Assembly: GCA_003279715.1 (NCBI GenBank) | Contig: QCGY01000006.1 | Coordinates: 1-64,000 of the forward strand | DNA length: 64,000 nucleotides | Direction of reading: 5' to 3' | From: Pelagibacteraceae bacterium AG-390-D18 | GTDB lineage: Bacteria > Pseudomonadota > Alphaproteobacteria > Pelagibacterales > Pelagibacteraceae | In this document: positions 37,527 through 46,520 of the stretch, piece after piece | How the letters are laid out: the number at the start of each line of letters is the position of its first letter | How positions within the stretch are numbered: the first letter of the stretch is position 1 | Notes under the pieces: model-generated | What the model was told of the DNA's origin: nothing | Database searches by the model: none | What the model saw: the letters and a program-made list of their open reading frames with translations, nothing else | Made by a program: the position numbers and the translations under genes

Positions 37527-38565
37527 AGCCTGTTTTGAATTTATTTTTTTTCTTTTTTATTAACATTACTTTAAATAGTTCACCCATTTGTTTTTTATCA
37601 ATAAGTCTTCTTATTCTATAGAATAAATCTGATTTTTCAGAAAAAGGTAAATTTTCACTTATAATCTCAGCTCTTTGAACTATCCCCATACTTGTCAAAA
37701 ATTTCTTATGGTTGCTAATTATAGAACTTAATTCATCGAATTGATTTGTAAATTTTTTAAATAAATCGAAGTTAATATTGTATGTTATGTCAGTTTCTCC
37801 AATATTTTCTAAAATATTAGAATATTTATGATTTTTGATAGCCTGTAAAGTTTCACGCATCTTAATATCTAAATACCCATAATCAATTATTAATACTCCA
37901 CCATCATTTTTTTTTATTAAGTTACAAATATTTTTTAAATATTCAAATGAACCTGGTGAATATTCAATAATTTCTTGTTCTTTTGAAATAGCAAAATTTA
38001 AATTCTGCTCAATTTTTTTTATATTTGCTGGCTGTTCTTTAAATTCAGCTTTCCCTTTTTCTTTGAAATTAACAAATCTTTCAACCCAACCTTCTTCTTT
38101 TTTAAAAAACTGCTTAATTGGAAGTGCATCAAAAAATTCATTAGCTAAAAAAATAGTTGGATAGGAATTATTAGTATTTATATCTTCTATCCAAATTATT
38201 TTTTCAGACCTCAAAATTAACTGTTGTTTTTTTTTCAATAATTCACTTTTTTCATGAATTTGAAAATTACAGTTATGAAAACATTCTGGAAAATTTTTTA
38301 ATGTTTCAATTATAACTTTCATCATTTCACCATTTCCAGCTCCAAATTCTAATAAGTTAAATTTTTTTGGTGATCCTAGACTTTTCCAAAAGGTCACTAT
38401 CCAGATTGCTATTATTTCTGAAAAAACTCTTGTAATATTTGGGGCAGTAATAAAATCTCCTTCTTTTCCAAAAGGATTTTTTTTCATGTAGTATCCATCA
38501 ACTTTGTCGTAAAGAGCGAATTCTATAAATTGATCTAACGGTAAATCTCTATTATTTGTTTTCAT
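37513..38565 (-). CDS. SAM-dependent methyltransferase, MidA/NDUFAF7 family
   Basis: DUF185 family, whose mitochondrial member NDUFAF7 methylates an arginine of complex I subunit NDUFS2. The 350-residue protein begins MKTNNRDLPLDQFIEFALYDKVDGYY, has KNPFGKEGDFITAPNITRVFSE, the SAM motif LLEFGAGNGEMMKVI and IFLANEFFDALPIKQF. I set the start at ATG 38565; a longer frame to 38601 would place residues inside lgt. It overlaps the lgt end by 14 bases. The target here is inferred from the family only. Confidence 0.9.
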   Translation of the reverse strand: MKTNNRDLPLDQFIEFALYDKVDGYYMKKNPFGKEGDFITAPNITRVFSEIIAIWIVTFWKSLGSPKKFNLLEFGAGNGEMMKVIIETLKNFPECFHNCNFQIHEKSELLKKKQQLILRSEKIIWIEDINTNNSYPTIFLANEFFDALPIKQFFKKEEGWVERFVNFKEKGKAEFKEQPANIKKIEQNLNFAISKEQEIIEYSPGSFEYLKNICNLIKKNDGGVLIIDYGYLDIKMRETLQAIKNHKYSNILENIGETDITYNINFDLFKKFTNQFDELSSIISNHKKFLTSMGIVQRAEIISENLPFSEKSDLFYRIRRLIDKKQMGELFKVMLIKKKKNKFKTGFEID

Positions 38566-39325
38566 TTTTAAGGTAAAAGATAGCCATGCCAATAGAAGCA
38601 AATACTAAACTAATTATTTGGCCCATAGTTAAACTTAAAATTAAATAACCTATATGTTCATCTGGAACTCTAAAAAACTCAATAAAGAATCTAAATATAG
38701 AATAAAAAATTAAAAATAATCCTGAAATTAAACCAGGTTTGTTTAAATATTTTTTATTTGTAAAATAAATTAATATTATAAATAAAATTAAGCCTTCTAA
38801 AATTGCTTCATATAATTGTGATGGGTGTCTGGATAATTTATCTACTTTAATAAAAATTACTGACCAAGGTACATCTGAGACCGTTCCATAAAGTTCTGAA
38901 TTTATAAAATTAGCTAATCTGCCAAAAAAAATTCCAACTGGAGCAACTAATGATACCTGGTCTAAATAAAAAAATGGATTTTGATTATTTTTTTTTGCAA
39001 AAATATAACTTGAAACAATTACACCAAATAATCCTCCATGAAACGACATTCCACCTTGCCAAATTTTAAAAATATCTAAAAAATTATCTGAGTAATATGA
39101 AAAATTGTAAAATACGATGTAACCTATTCTTCCACCTAAAATTATTCCAATGATGAGGTAGGTAATATAGTCATCAAATTTTTCACTTATATCTGATTGT
39201 TTGATGAATATTTTTTTGCATAAGATCCAGCCAATTACAATTCCTAAAATGTAAGCTAATGAATACCATCTAATTTCAAATGACATGATTTGAAAAGCAA
39301 CTGGGTCAAAATTATTGATGAACAT
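38552..39325 (-). CDS. lgt: Prolipoprotein diacylglyceryl transferase
   Basis: Transfers diacylglycerol to the lipobox cysteine of lipoprotein precursors in the inner membrane. The 257-residue polytopic protein has IRWYSLAYILGIVIGW, GGRIGYIVFYN, GGMSFHGGLFGVI and the Lgt signature GRLANFINSELYG, and ends with a last helix. It is divergent from ubiK with 32 bases between the chosen starts. Its presence shows lipoproteins are made, relevant to MlaA lacking a lipobox (63040-63837). Confidence 0.96.
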   Translation of the reverse strand: MFINNFDPVAFQIMSFEIRWYSLAYILGIVIGWILCKKIFIKQSDISEKFDDYITYLIIGIILGGRIGYIVFYNFSYYSDNFLDIFKIWQGGMSFHGGLFGVIVSSYIFAKKNNQNPFFYLDQVSLVAPVGIFFGRLANFINSELYGTVSDVPWSVIFIKVDKLSRHPSQLYEAILEGLILFIILIYFTNKKYLNKPGLISGLFLIFYSIFRFFIEFFRVPDEHIGYLILSLTMGQIISLVFASIGMAIFYLKNENK

Positions 39326-39357
39326 TTTAAATATTACTTATAATGTATATCTTAAAT

Positions 39358-39603
39358 ATGAAAAATTCTAAATTTTTAATTGATAGACTTGGTAAACTCT
39401 TTGAACAAGGTATTATTTCTTCAAAAGATCTTACTTCAGAACTTTTCAATATTTTAAAATCTAAAAGAGATGAAATTGTTTTTAAGTTGAAAATTGTTAG
39501 CAAAGATGAATTTGATGTATTATCTAAACGGGTCGAAAATTTAGAAAATAAAATAAAAAAATTAGAGACTAAGAAGAAAACTAAACGGGCAAAAAAATCT
39601 TAA
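39358..39603 (+). CDS. ubiK: UbiK/BMFP-family accessory factor
   Basis: A small protein (81 residues from ATG 39358; an ATG at 39343 would add five). It has an amphipathic N-terminal region (LIDRLGKLFEQG) and a C-terminal coiled coil with repeated leucines (FDVLSKRVENLENKIKKLET) and a lysine-rich tail, the layout of the YqiC/BMFP family. UbiK assists aerobic ubiquinone synthesis in gamma-proteobacteria; the same role here is inferred. Its 3' end overlaps the convergent kinase gene by 23 bases. Confidence 0.75.
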   Translation: MKNSKFLIDRLGKLFEQGIISSKDLTSELFNILKSKRDEIVFKLKIVSKDEFDVLSKRVENLENKIKKLETKKKTKRAKKS

Positions 39604-40900
39604 TACTTAGTCCGTTCATTTTAGATCGATCAAGAACGATATTTCCACCATGTGATCTAACGATATCTGATGCTATGGATAATCCAAGACCAACACTTGA
39701 TTTTGAGTCTGCTCTTCCTTTATCTATTTTATAAAATGGTTTGAACACATTTTCATATTCTTCTTTAGGTATACCCAAACCATCATCATCAATTATAATT
39801 AATATATTTGTATTTTCTTTACTCAGTTTTATTTGAACTTTGTTCCCGTATTTTAATGCATTATCAATTATATTATTTAAACACCGATTAATTAAATTCT
39901 TTCTACCATTGAAATAAAGTCTAGGTGATAAATCTTTTTGGATATTTTTATTATTATATTTAATAACAGTTTGCTCTATTAATTCTGTTAAGTTGAACAT
40001 TTCATCTTTTTCAATGTAAGATGAACTTGTAAACTGAAGATACTCATTAAGCATTTTTTCCATTTCATTAATATCTTCAGATAATCTTTTAGCTAAATCT
40101 TTATCTGAAATAAAAGCAACTTGTAATTTCATCCTTGTAAGTGGAGTCCTTAAATCATGACTTATGCCAGATAACATTTCATTTCTTTGATTTAGATGAC
40201 GAAGTATTCTTTTTCTCATTTTATCAAATTCATGACCTGCCTGTCTAATTTCTAGAGCTCCTGATGGTCTAAACTCCTCTATTTTCTCACCTTTACCAAA
40301 TCTTTCGGCGGCACGTGCAAGATTAGTAATTGGTCTAGTTTGATTTTTTAAAAATATTAACGAAATCATTATCATTATAATTGCTGGAACAGTTATCCAG
40401 AGCGCAAATATTCTTGCTGAAGAACTAGTAACTCTATCTCTAGGTACTAGAAATTTAAAATACCCATCTTCATATTTTATTCTTATATCAATTAATTCTT
40501 TATAGCTTGTTGTGTCAAACCAAAATTCACCAAGATTAAAGTTAGACTTTAGTTCTCGTCTAAGAGTTCTATCAATTGGGCTAAACCATCTTTCGTTGTA
40601 TTGATAATCAAAGGTTTGATTATTCAACAACTCTATATTTAGATCTAAAAATAAAGAAGAGGTATTTTTTAAATCCTTTTTATCTATTTCTTTATTGTCA
40701 TAAATTTCAACAAATAAATTAATTTCATTAATTAATGCTCTAGTCATTCCTTTATTAGTTTTAATCCAAAGGCTGTCAAAAAATACAATAGTAATAATTA
40801 ATTGAAGAACTATGATAGGAGCAGCTATAATTAAAAGCGCTCTATAAAATAACCTTTTTGGTAATATTTTTTTTAAAAAACTACTCAATCCAAAGAACAT
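39581..40900 (-). CDS. Sensor histidine kinase (EnvZ/OmpR class)
   Basis: A 439-residue membrane sensor. Two membrane helices (about 20-42 and 165-184) flank a periplasmic domain of about 120 residues; then a HAMP linker (NQTRPITNLARAAERFGKG), the H-box SGISHDLRTPLTRMK with phospho-acceptor His248, and the ATPase domain with N box (CLNNIIDNALKYGN), DDDGLGIP and GLGLSI. I use ATG 40900, preceded by GAGGT at a seven-base spacing; a GTG at 40909 is possible. It overlaps the regulator by 20 bases, indicating a cognate pair. The signal is not known. Confidence 0.93.
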   Translation of the reverse strand: MFFGLSSFLKKILPKRLFYRALLIIAAPIIVLQLIITIVFFDSLWIKTNKGMTRALINEINLFVEIYDNKEIDKKDLKNTSSLFLDLNIELLNNQTFDYQYNERWFSPIDRTLRRELKSNFNLGEFWFDTTSYKELIDIRIKYEDGYFKFLVPRDRVTSSSARIFALWITVPAIIMIMISLIFLKNQTRPITNLARAAERFGKGEKIEEFRPSGALEIRQAGHEFDKMRKRILRHLNQRNEMLSGISHDLRTPLTRMKLQVAFISDKDLAKRLSEDINEMEKMLNEYLQFTSSSYIEKDEMFNLTELIEQTVIKYNNKNIQKDLSPRLYFNGRKNLINRCLNNIIDNALKYGNKVQIKLSKENTNILIIIDDDGLGIPKEEYENVFKPFYKIDKGRADSKSSVGLGLSIASDIVRSHGGNIVLDRSKMNGLSIKIFLPV

Positions 40901-41558
40901 ATCCGGCACCTCTTATGGTTTGTAAAAATTTTGGATTTTTTGGATCAATTTCAATTTTTTTTCTCAATCTTGTAATGATTACATCTATAGATCTCTCTTT
41001 ATCTAATTCAATTAACTTACCAATATCCTCTCTTGAAAAAGTTTTACCAGGGTTATTTATCATTTTTTCTAAAATTATTTTTTCTGTATTATTAATTTTG
41101 AATTCAATATTATTTTTTAAAATTAAAAGTTTGTTTAGGTCAATTTTAATATTCGCAAATTTAATAATTCTAACTTGTTCGGTTTTTATAGTTTTATTTA
41201 AAATATTCTTAATTCTAAGTATTAATTCTTTTGGTTCAAATGGTTTTGGCAAATAATCATCAGCGCCAATCTCTAAGCCCTCAACTCTTTCACTTGCTTC
41301 ACCTTTAGCAGTTAAAAGAATAATAGGTGTGTCCAGCTTTTTTTTATGATCTTTAATAAATTCTAATCCATTTTTTCCAGGCATCATTATATCAAGAATT
41401 ATTAAATCAAATTTTATAATTCCAATTTTTTCCGATGCATTTTCTGCACTATTTGCAGTAGTGACTAAAAAATTATTTTCATTCAAATATTTTTTAACCA
41501 AAGATCTTATTCCATCATCATCATCAACAACAAGAACATGTGCAATAAATTTATCCAT
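40881..41558 (-). CDS. OmpR-family response regulator
   Basis: DNA-binding partner of the kinase. The 225-residue protein has a receiver domain with the acidic patch DDDD near 12-15, phospho-acceptor D56 in IILDIMMPG, T83 and K105 (LPKPFEP), then a winged-helix domain ending with RSIDVIITRLRKKIEIDPKNPKFLQTIRGAGYVL. Its order behind a MarR gene resembles Rhodobacter petP-petR, required for cytochrome bc1 expression; here the bc1 genes are about 7.5 kb away. The function is inferred. Confidence 0.94.
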   Translation of the reverse strand: MDKFIAHVLVVDDDDGIRSLVKKYLNENNFLVTTANSAENASEKIGIIKFDLIILDIMMPGKNGLEFIKDHKKKLDTPIILLTAKGEASERVEGLEIGADDYLPKPFEPKELILRIKNILNKTIKTEQVRIIKFANIKIDLNKLLILKNNIEFKINNTEKIILEKMINNPGKTFSREDIGKLIELDKERSIDVIITRLRKKIEIDPKNPKFLQTIRGAGYVLWIE

Positions 41559-41988
41559 TTATAATTTTGCTTAAGACATTATCAAAATTAATTACTTCCT
41601 CAGAACTTGAATTAAGTAATGCATTGTAAATTCTTTTCTTTTGTAAATTAAAAATTTCTTCAAATATTTTTTTTCCTTTTTCATTTAAAAAGACATGCTT
41701 GATCCTAGTGTCTTGATCATCTTTTTTAAAAGTTAAAATTTCTAATTTAATTAAGTCTTTAAGCACTCTATTTAAACTTTGTTTGGTCACTTTTAGGCGT
41801 TTTAAAAGTTCTGAAATTGAAATACCCTGATACATTGATACTAAATGAATAACCTTGTGGTGAGCTAATCCAATAGAATGTTTATTTAATACCTTTTTTG
41901 CGTCAGAAAATGTTTCTCTATAGCTAACAAATAATTTTTCAATTAAATCTTTTAGCTGTTCGTCTTTTAAATATAAAAGTTCTTTCAT
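41551..41988 (-). CDS. MarR-family transcription regulator
   Basis: A 145-residue winged-helix protein. Visible features are the N-terminal dimer helices (LYLKDEQLKDLIEKLFVSYRE), the recognition region GISISELLKRLKVTKQSLNRVLKDLIKLEILTF and the wing DTRIKHVFLNEKGKKIFEE. It overlaps the response regulator by eight bases. In Rhodobacter the corresponding PetP protein is encoded with PetR, so this is a PetP-like candidate. Divergent from ilvE with 70 bases between starts. Confidence 0.88.
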   Translation of the reverse strand: MKELLYLKDEQLKDLIEKLFVSYRETFSDAKKVLNKHSIGLAHHKVIHLVSMYQGISISELLKRLKVTKQSLNRVLKDLIKLEILTFKKDDQDTRIKHVFLNEKGKKIFEEIFNLQKKRIYNALLNSSSEEVINFDNVLSKIING

Positions 41989-42003
41989 TATAGGTAAGTT
42001 ATA

Positions 42004-42030
42004 TTGACATATTAAAGATACAAAGATAAT
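42004..42030 (+). promoter_or_regulatory. Candidate ilvE promoter
   Basis: TTGACA at 42004-42009 matches the -35 consensus fully; GATAAT at 42025-42030 matches the -10 at 5 of 6. The 15-base spacer is shorter than the ideal 17. A start near 42037 would give a leader of about 22 bases before the ilvE ATG at 42059, where no clear Shine-Dalgarno is visible. Confidence 0.45.
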
Positions 42031-42058
42031 TTTTACTTAAAATTTAAAAATTTCATAA

Positions 42059-42940
42059 ATGGTACCGTACGATAAAAGATCTGGAAAAATTTGGTATAAT
42101 AGTGAGTTGGTTGATTGGGCTGACGCTAAGATACACGTTTTAAATCATGGACTTCACTATGCTAGTTGTGTTTTTGAAGGTGAGAGAGTTTATGATGGCT
42201 CAATATTTAAATTAGAAGAACATACTTCAAGACTTTTTTATTCAGCAGAAAGAATGGGTATGACAATTCCTTATACCGAAAAAGAAATAAATGATGCCTG
42301 TAATAAAATTATTTTAGTTCAAAATGTAGAAAATGGATATGTAAGACCTACGATTTGGAGAGGCAGTGAGATGATGGCAATTTCTGCACAGCAAACTAAA
42401 ATTCATGTGGCTATAGCAACTTGGGAGTGGGGTTCTTATTTTGATCCAAAACTTAAAGTTGAAGGAATAAAACTAAATATTTCAAACTGGCGAAGACCTG
42501 CACCAAACACAATTCCTTGGGATACAAAAGCTTCTGGTCTTTATATGATATGTACTTTATCTAAGCATGAGGCAGAAAAACAAGGTTATACAGATTCATT
42601 AATGTTAGATCATGATGGAAATGTTGCTGAAGCAACTGGAGCTAATATTTTTTTCAAAGATAAAAATGGAGAAATTCATACTCCAATTCCAGACTCTTTT
42701 TTAGATGGCATAACTCGAAGAACAGTTATTGGAATTGCAAAATCTAAAAATATTAAAGTACATGAAAGAAAAATAAGTCCATCTGAACTCCCTAATTTTG
42801 TAGGATGCTTTTTGACCGGAACAGCAGCAGAGGTAACACCTGTATCATGTATTGCAGAAAATCAATTTAAGGTATGTGAAACTATAATTGATTTAAATGA
42901 AAGTTATCAAACTTTAGTAAGAAAGAAAAAGGCAGCTTAA
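42059..42940 (+). CDS. ilvE: Branched-chain amino acid aminotransferase
   Basis: PLP enzyme for the last step of valine, leucine and isoleucine synthesis. The 293-residue fold-type IV aminotransferase has HGLHYASCVFEGERVYDG, the PLP lysine in WDTKASGLYMICTLSKHEA, and EATGANIFFKDKNGEIHTPIPDSFLDGITRRTVI. The end overlaps the convergent pgsA stop in a shared TTAA. Confidence 0.95.
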   Translation: MVPYDKRSGKIWYNSELVDWADAKIHVLNHGLHYASCVFEGERVYDGSIFKLEEHTSRLFYSAERMGMTIPYTEKEINDACNKIILVQNVENGYVRPTIWRGSEMMAISAQQTKIHVAIATWEWGSYFDPKLKVEGIKLNISNWRRPAPNTIPWDTKASGLYMICTLSKHEAEKQGYTDSLMLDHDGNVAEATGANIFFKDKNGEIHTPIPDSFLDGITRRTVIGIAKSKNIKVHERKISPSELPNFVGCFLTGTAAEVTPVSCIAENQFKVCETIIDLNESYQTLVRKKKAA

Positions 42941-43521
42941 TTTTTTTTATCTTCTGACATCGCGTGATCAATTCCCTTTCGCATATAATCATATCCAGTG
43001 AAAAGAGTTAAAAACGCTGAAAGCCAAAGAAGTATAATCCCAATAGTTTGAGCATTATAATCTTGAAAACTAATAATTTTATTTCCAGTTTCACCTGAAA
43101 GTAAGAGAGCAATTGATACCATCTGCAAAACAGTCTTTAATTTTGCAAGATTAGACACAGGAAGTTTAATTTGTCCCTTAGCTAAAAATTCTCTTAAGCC
43201 TGAAATCAAAATTTCACGTGTAAGAATAATTATTGCTGCAATAACTTCATAATTTCTAATGGTACCATCCATTACTAATAAGATTAGTGCAGTAGCTACA
43301 ATAATTTTATCTGCAATTGGGTCTAATAATTCACCTAACTTTGACTCCTCACCAAGCATTCGAGCCAGCATTCCATCTAAAAAATCTGTAAATGAGGCCA
43401 CAATAAATAATATTAATGCAGTCAAATCTCCATAAAAACCAGGAAGATAAAATGCCAAAACAAAGAAGGGGACAATTATTATTCGTCCAATTGTTAATAT
43501 GTTTGGAATTTTTTTAAGCAT
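42937..43521 (-). CDS. pgsA: CDP-diacylglycerol-glycerol-3-phosphate 3-phosphatidyltransferase
   Basis: Makes phosphatidylglycerol-phosphate, the precursor of phosphatidylglycerol. The 194-residue polytopic protein has the full CDP-alcohol phosphotransferase motif in two pieces: DFLDGMLARMLGEES and KLGELLDPIADK. It also starts with LPNILTIGRIIIVPFF and has a LILTREILISGLREFLA segment typical of PgsA. It follows uvrC by two bases, a frequent proteobacterial pairing. Confidence 0.95.
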   Translation of the reverse strand: MLKKIPNILTIGRIIIVPFFVLAFYLPGFYGDLTALILFIVASFTDFLDGMLARMLGEESKLGELLDPIADKIIVATALILLVMDGTIRNYEVIAAIIILTREILISGLREFLAKGQIKLPVSNLAKLKTVLQMVSIALLLSGETGNKIISFQDYNAQTIGIILLWLSAFLTLFTGYDYMRKGIDHAMSEDKKN

Positions 43522-43523
43522 AA

Positions 43524-45359
43524 TTATTCATGAAAAAAATTATATATTTTTTTTGCAACTTTTTCTTCAACACCTTCTACAGACTTTATCTCATCAAAAC
43601 TAGCAGACTCGACAGATCTTGCAGATCCAAAATGGTTTAATAAAGCCCTTTTTCTAATAGCACCTATACCATCAATCTGATCCAACAATGATTTTGATAA
43701 TCCTTTAGCTCTTTTGGCTCTATGCGAGTTAATTGCAAATCTATGTGCCTCGTCCCTAAGTCTTTGCATAAAAAATAAAGTTGGATCATTTTTTTCAAAT
43801 TTATAACTTTTACCATTGTAGAAGAAAGTTTCATCTCCACTATTTCTCATTTTACCTTTTGCAATAGCTATCATGGGAAGATCATGAAGGCCCAATTCAT
43901 CTAGTACTTCTTTTGCCGAAGAATATTGGCCTTTACCACCGTCAATTAGTATTAAATCTGGTAAAGTTAAGTAATTTCCTTTTTCTAAAATTGCTCTTTT
44001 AAACCTTCTAGATAACACTTCTTTAAGCATAGCAAAATCATCTTGTTCAGCTCCTTTTGATTTAATATCAAATTTTCGATATCTTTTTTTAACAAAACCT
44101 TCATTTCCAAAAGTAACCATTGCACCAACACTATTAGTTCCTGAAATATGACTATTGTCATAAACTTCAACAAGATTAATAACATTTTTTAAATTAAATT
44201 TTTTAGAAATACCCTCAAATAAATTTTTATTATTATTTGTTTCATAAAGTTTTCTGTTTAATGACTCTTTGGCATTTTTTTCAGCCATTGCTACAACTTT
44301 TGCTTTAGTTCCTTTTTTTGCTATATTGATAGAAATACTATTGCCTTCTTTTTTACTCAAAGTTTCTTCTATTAATTTCTTATCTTTAATATCGCTGTTG
44401 ATAATAACTAATTTAGGAACAGTTTTATTTTCATAAAATTGCATTAAAAAAGAAGATAAAATTTCTGAAACTTCTTGATCTGGATCATGTTTTGGAAAGT
44501 AAGCTTGGTTACCCCAGTTTTGTTTTGATCTATAAAAAAATACTTGAATACAAGCTTTACCAGACTCTTTGTATCCAGCAATTACATCAGCATCAACTAA
44601 ATTTGCTTCGTTAATTCTTTGAGAAGATTGAATAATATTTAAAGATTTTATTCTATCTCTAAAAATTGAAGCTTTTTCAAAATCAAGCTGATCACTTGCT
44701 GCTTCCATTTCTTTAGAGAGATTTTTTTGAATATCTCTTGATTTACCTGAAACAAATTGAATTGCTTGATCAACAGAACTTTTATAATCATCTTTATTTA
44801 TGTAGCCTACACAAGGAGCTGAACATCTTTTAATTTGATAAAGTATACATGGTCTTTTTCTATTCTTAAAAGTTCCGTCATCGCAAACTCTTAACTGAAA
44901 TATTTTTTGAAGCATTTTGATCGTCCAATTAGCAGTACCTGCAGATGCGAAAGGTCCAAAGTAAAACCCCTCTTTTTCTTTCTTACCTCTATGCTTGGTA
45001 ACTCTTGGCCATTGTTCTTTTTCACCAATAAATATAAATGGAAAGGATTTATCGTCTTTCAGTAAAATATTAAATTTTGGCTTATGTTTTTTGATTAGAT
45101 TAGCTTCCAAAAGTAAGGCTTCACTTTCATTTGCTGTAGTTGTGATCTCAATTTTAAAAGTTTGAGATAGCATTCTTTCTGTTCGAATGATGTGATTTTT
45201 TTCAGCAACATAACTTTTCAATCTATTAGGTAAGTTTTTAGCTTTTCCAACATAAAGAATATCATCTTTATGATTGAGCATTCTATAAACACCAGGGCTT
45301 TTAGGAATTAGTGGTAGCTCTTTTTTTATTACTTCTTTTCCAAGTTCAGAGCTTTTCAT
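43524..45359 (-). CDS. uvrC: UvrABC system protein C (excinuclease)
   Basis: Makes both incisions during nucleotide excision repair. The protein (611 residues from ATG 45359) has the GIY-YIG nuclease domain ([23 protein letters not shown]), the Cys-rich [15 protein letters not shown], a UvrB-interaction region ([20 protein letters not shown]), the RNase H-like endonuclease domain ([19 protein letters not shown]) and C-terminal helix-hairpin-helix motifs. A TTG at 45389 would add ten residues. It overlaps folB by 14 bases. uvrB lies upstream in the same run. Confidence 0.96.
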   Translation of the reverse strand: MKSSELGKEVIKKELPLIPKSPGVYRMLNHKDDILYVGKAKNLPNRLKSYVAEKNHIIRTERMLSQTFKIEITTTANESEALLLEANLIKKHKPKFNILLKDDKSFPFIFIGEKEQWPRVTKHRGKKEKEGFYFGPFASAGTANWTIKMLQKIFQLRVCDDGTFKNRKRPCILYQIKRCSAPCVGYINKDDYKSSVDQAIQFVSGKSRDIQKNLSKEMEAASDQLDFEKASIFRDRIKSLNIIQSSQRINEANLVDADVIAGYKESGKACIQVFFYRSKQNWGNQAYFPKHDPDQEVSEILSSFLMQFYENKTVPKLVIINSDIKDKKLIEETLSKKEGNSISINIAKKGTKAKVVAMAEKNAKESLNRKLYETNNNKNLFEGISKKFNLKNVINLVEVYDNSHISGTNSVGAMVTFGNEGFVKKRYRKFDIKSKGAEQDDFAMLKEVLSRRFKRAILEKGNYLTLPDLILIDGGKGQYSSAKEVLDELGLHDLPMIAIAKGKMRNSGDETFFYNGKSYKFEKNDPTLFFMQRLRDEAHRFAINSHRAKRAKGLSKSLLDQIDGIGAIRKRALLNHFGSARSVESASFDEIKSVEGVEEKVAKKIYNFFHE

Positions 45360-45771
45360 GACTTCTTTTTTTGGTAATTTGAATACCAACAGAGGTACAT
45401 TCTTTTAATATTTCTAATTTTTCAATCTGTAGCATTATTTTGCCAATTCGCTTATCCTTAAACAACATATCAAAAACATCTTCTGCAAGCGTTTCTAGGA
45501 AGTTATAATGTTTATTTTTGGTAAGTTTTTTGATCAATTTTACAACTTGCCCATAATTTACAATAGACTTGATATCTTTATCGCTTGTTGGTTTTTTATC
45601 CTCATAATCAATTTCTAAGTTAAACTTTACTTTTTGAGGTTCTTCTTTTTCAAATTCATAATAACCAAGTTTTAAATCAAGAGTTAACTCTTTAATTAGG
45701 ATTTTTTTTTCGTAATTAAATAAACTTTTATTCTTATCTATTTTTACAACTTTTAAATTATTCTTTTTCAC
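45346..45771 (-). CDS. folB: Dihydroneopterin aldolase family protein
   Basis: FolB cleaves dihydroneopterin to 6-hydroxymethyl-dihydropterin in folate synthesis. The 141-residue protein has the family pattern [25 protein letters not shown], a central [15 protein letters not shown], the [10 protein letters not shown] segment with the catalytic-site glutamate, and a lysine-rich C-terminus. It is a little longer than typical FolB, so the N-terminal 20 residues may be an extension or a start slightly too early. It overlaps the SDR gene by four bases and uvrC by 14. Confidence 0.85.
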   Translation of the reverse strand: MKKNNLKVVKIDKNKSLFNYEKKILIKELTLDLKLGYYEFEKEEPQKVKFNLEIDYEDKKPTSDKDIKSIVNYGQVVKLIKKLTKNKHYNFLETLAEDVFDMLFKDKRIGKIMLQIEKLEILKECTSVGIQITKKRSHEKL

Positions 45772-46520
45772 TCTTTTCCTATTACATCTGGTGTTTGCCA
45801 GTTTAAATTTTGACCACTATCAATTGCTAAAACTTGTCCAGTAATAGATCTGTTTTTAATGAAGAAGTCAACAGCATTGCAAATTTCATTTACATCAACT
45901 TGTTTTTTCAATGGAGTTGCTAAATATTGTTTTTTAAAGTGTTTATCACTTTGTCTTTTATTCTTAATTGTTGGCCCTGGGGCAATTCCATTTACTCTAA
46001 TATTTGGAGCAAAGTTCATGGCACTTGTTTTGGTCAAAGTGTAAAGACCAGTTTTACTTATTGTGTATGAAAAGAAATAAGGAGTTAGTTTAAACACCCT
46101 TTGATCAATTATGTTTATAATATTATTATTTTTACCCCTTATATTTTTTGAAAACTCTTTAGATAATAATGCAGGTGTTCTCAAATTTGTTCTTAAATGT
46201 TTTCCCCAACTATCAGTTGTAAAATTATCTAATTTATCATTTTCAAAAAGAGAAGCATTATTAATTAAACAGTCGAAGTATTTTAATTTTGATTTTGCAA
46301 ACTTTACTATTTTATTAACATCAACTTCTTTGCTTAAATCACCTTTGACCAAGTAAATTACCGAACCATTCTTTTCTAATTCTTTTTTTAAAGCATTAGC
46401 TTTTGATATTGATTTATTATAGTGGATTAATATTTCTTTTTTTGGTCCTGATAATTTTCTTGCGATTGCCGCACCAATTCTAGTTGCACCACCGGTAATA
46501 ATTATTTTATTTGCTTCCAT
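45768..46520 (-). CDS. Short-chain dehydrogenase, PTR1/FolM-like pteridine reductase
   Basis: A 250-residue NAD(P)-dependent SDR. Unlike the common TGxxxGxG motif it has TGGATRIG (R14), and D139 is 13 residues before Y152, with K156. These match the catalytic residues of trypanosomatid pteridine reductase PTR1 (Asp181-Tyr194-Lys198, same spacing) and the PTR1/FolM group. The partner gene folB, coupled by a four-base overlap, makes a pterin/folate role likely: reduction of dihydropterins or dihydrofolate. The substrate is inferred from these residues and context. Confidence 0.82.
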   Translation of the reverse strand: MEANKIIITGGATRIGAAIARKLSGPKKEILIHYNKSISKANALKKELEKNGSVIYLVKGDLSKEVDVNKIVKFAKSKLKYFDCLINNASLFENDKLDNFTTDSWGKHLRTNLRTPALLSKEFSKNIRGKNNNIINIIDQRVFKLTPYFFSYTISKTGLYTLTKTSAMNFAPNIRVNGIAPGPTIKNKRQSDKHFKKQYLATPLKKQVDVNEICNAVDFFIKNRSITGQVLAIDSGQNLNWQTPDVIGKE

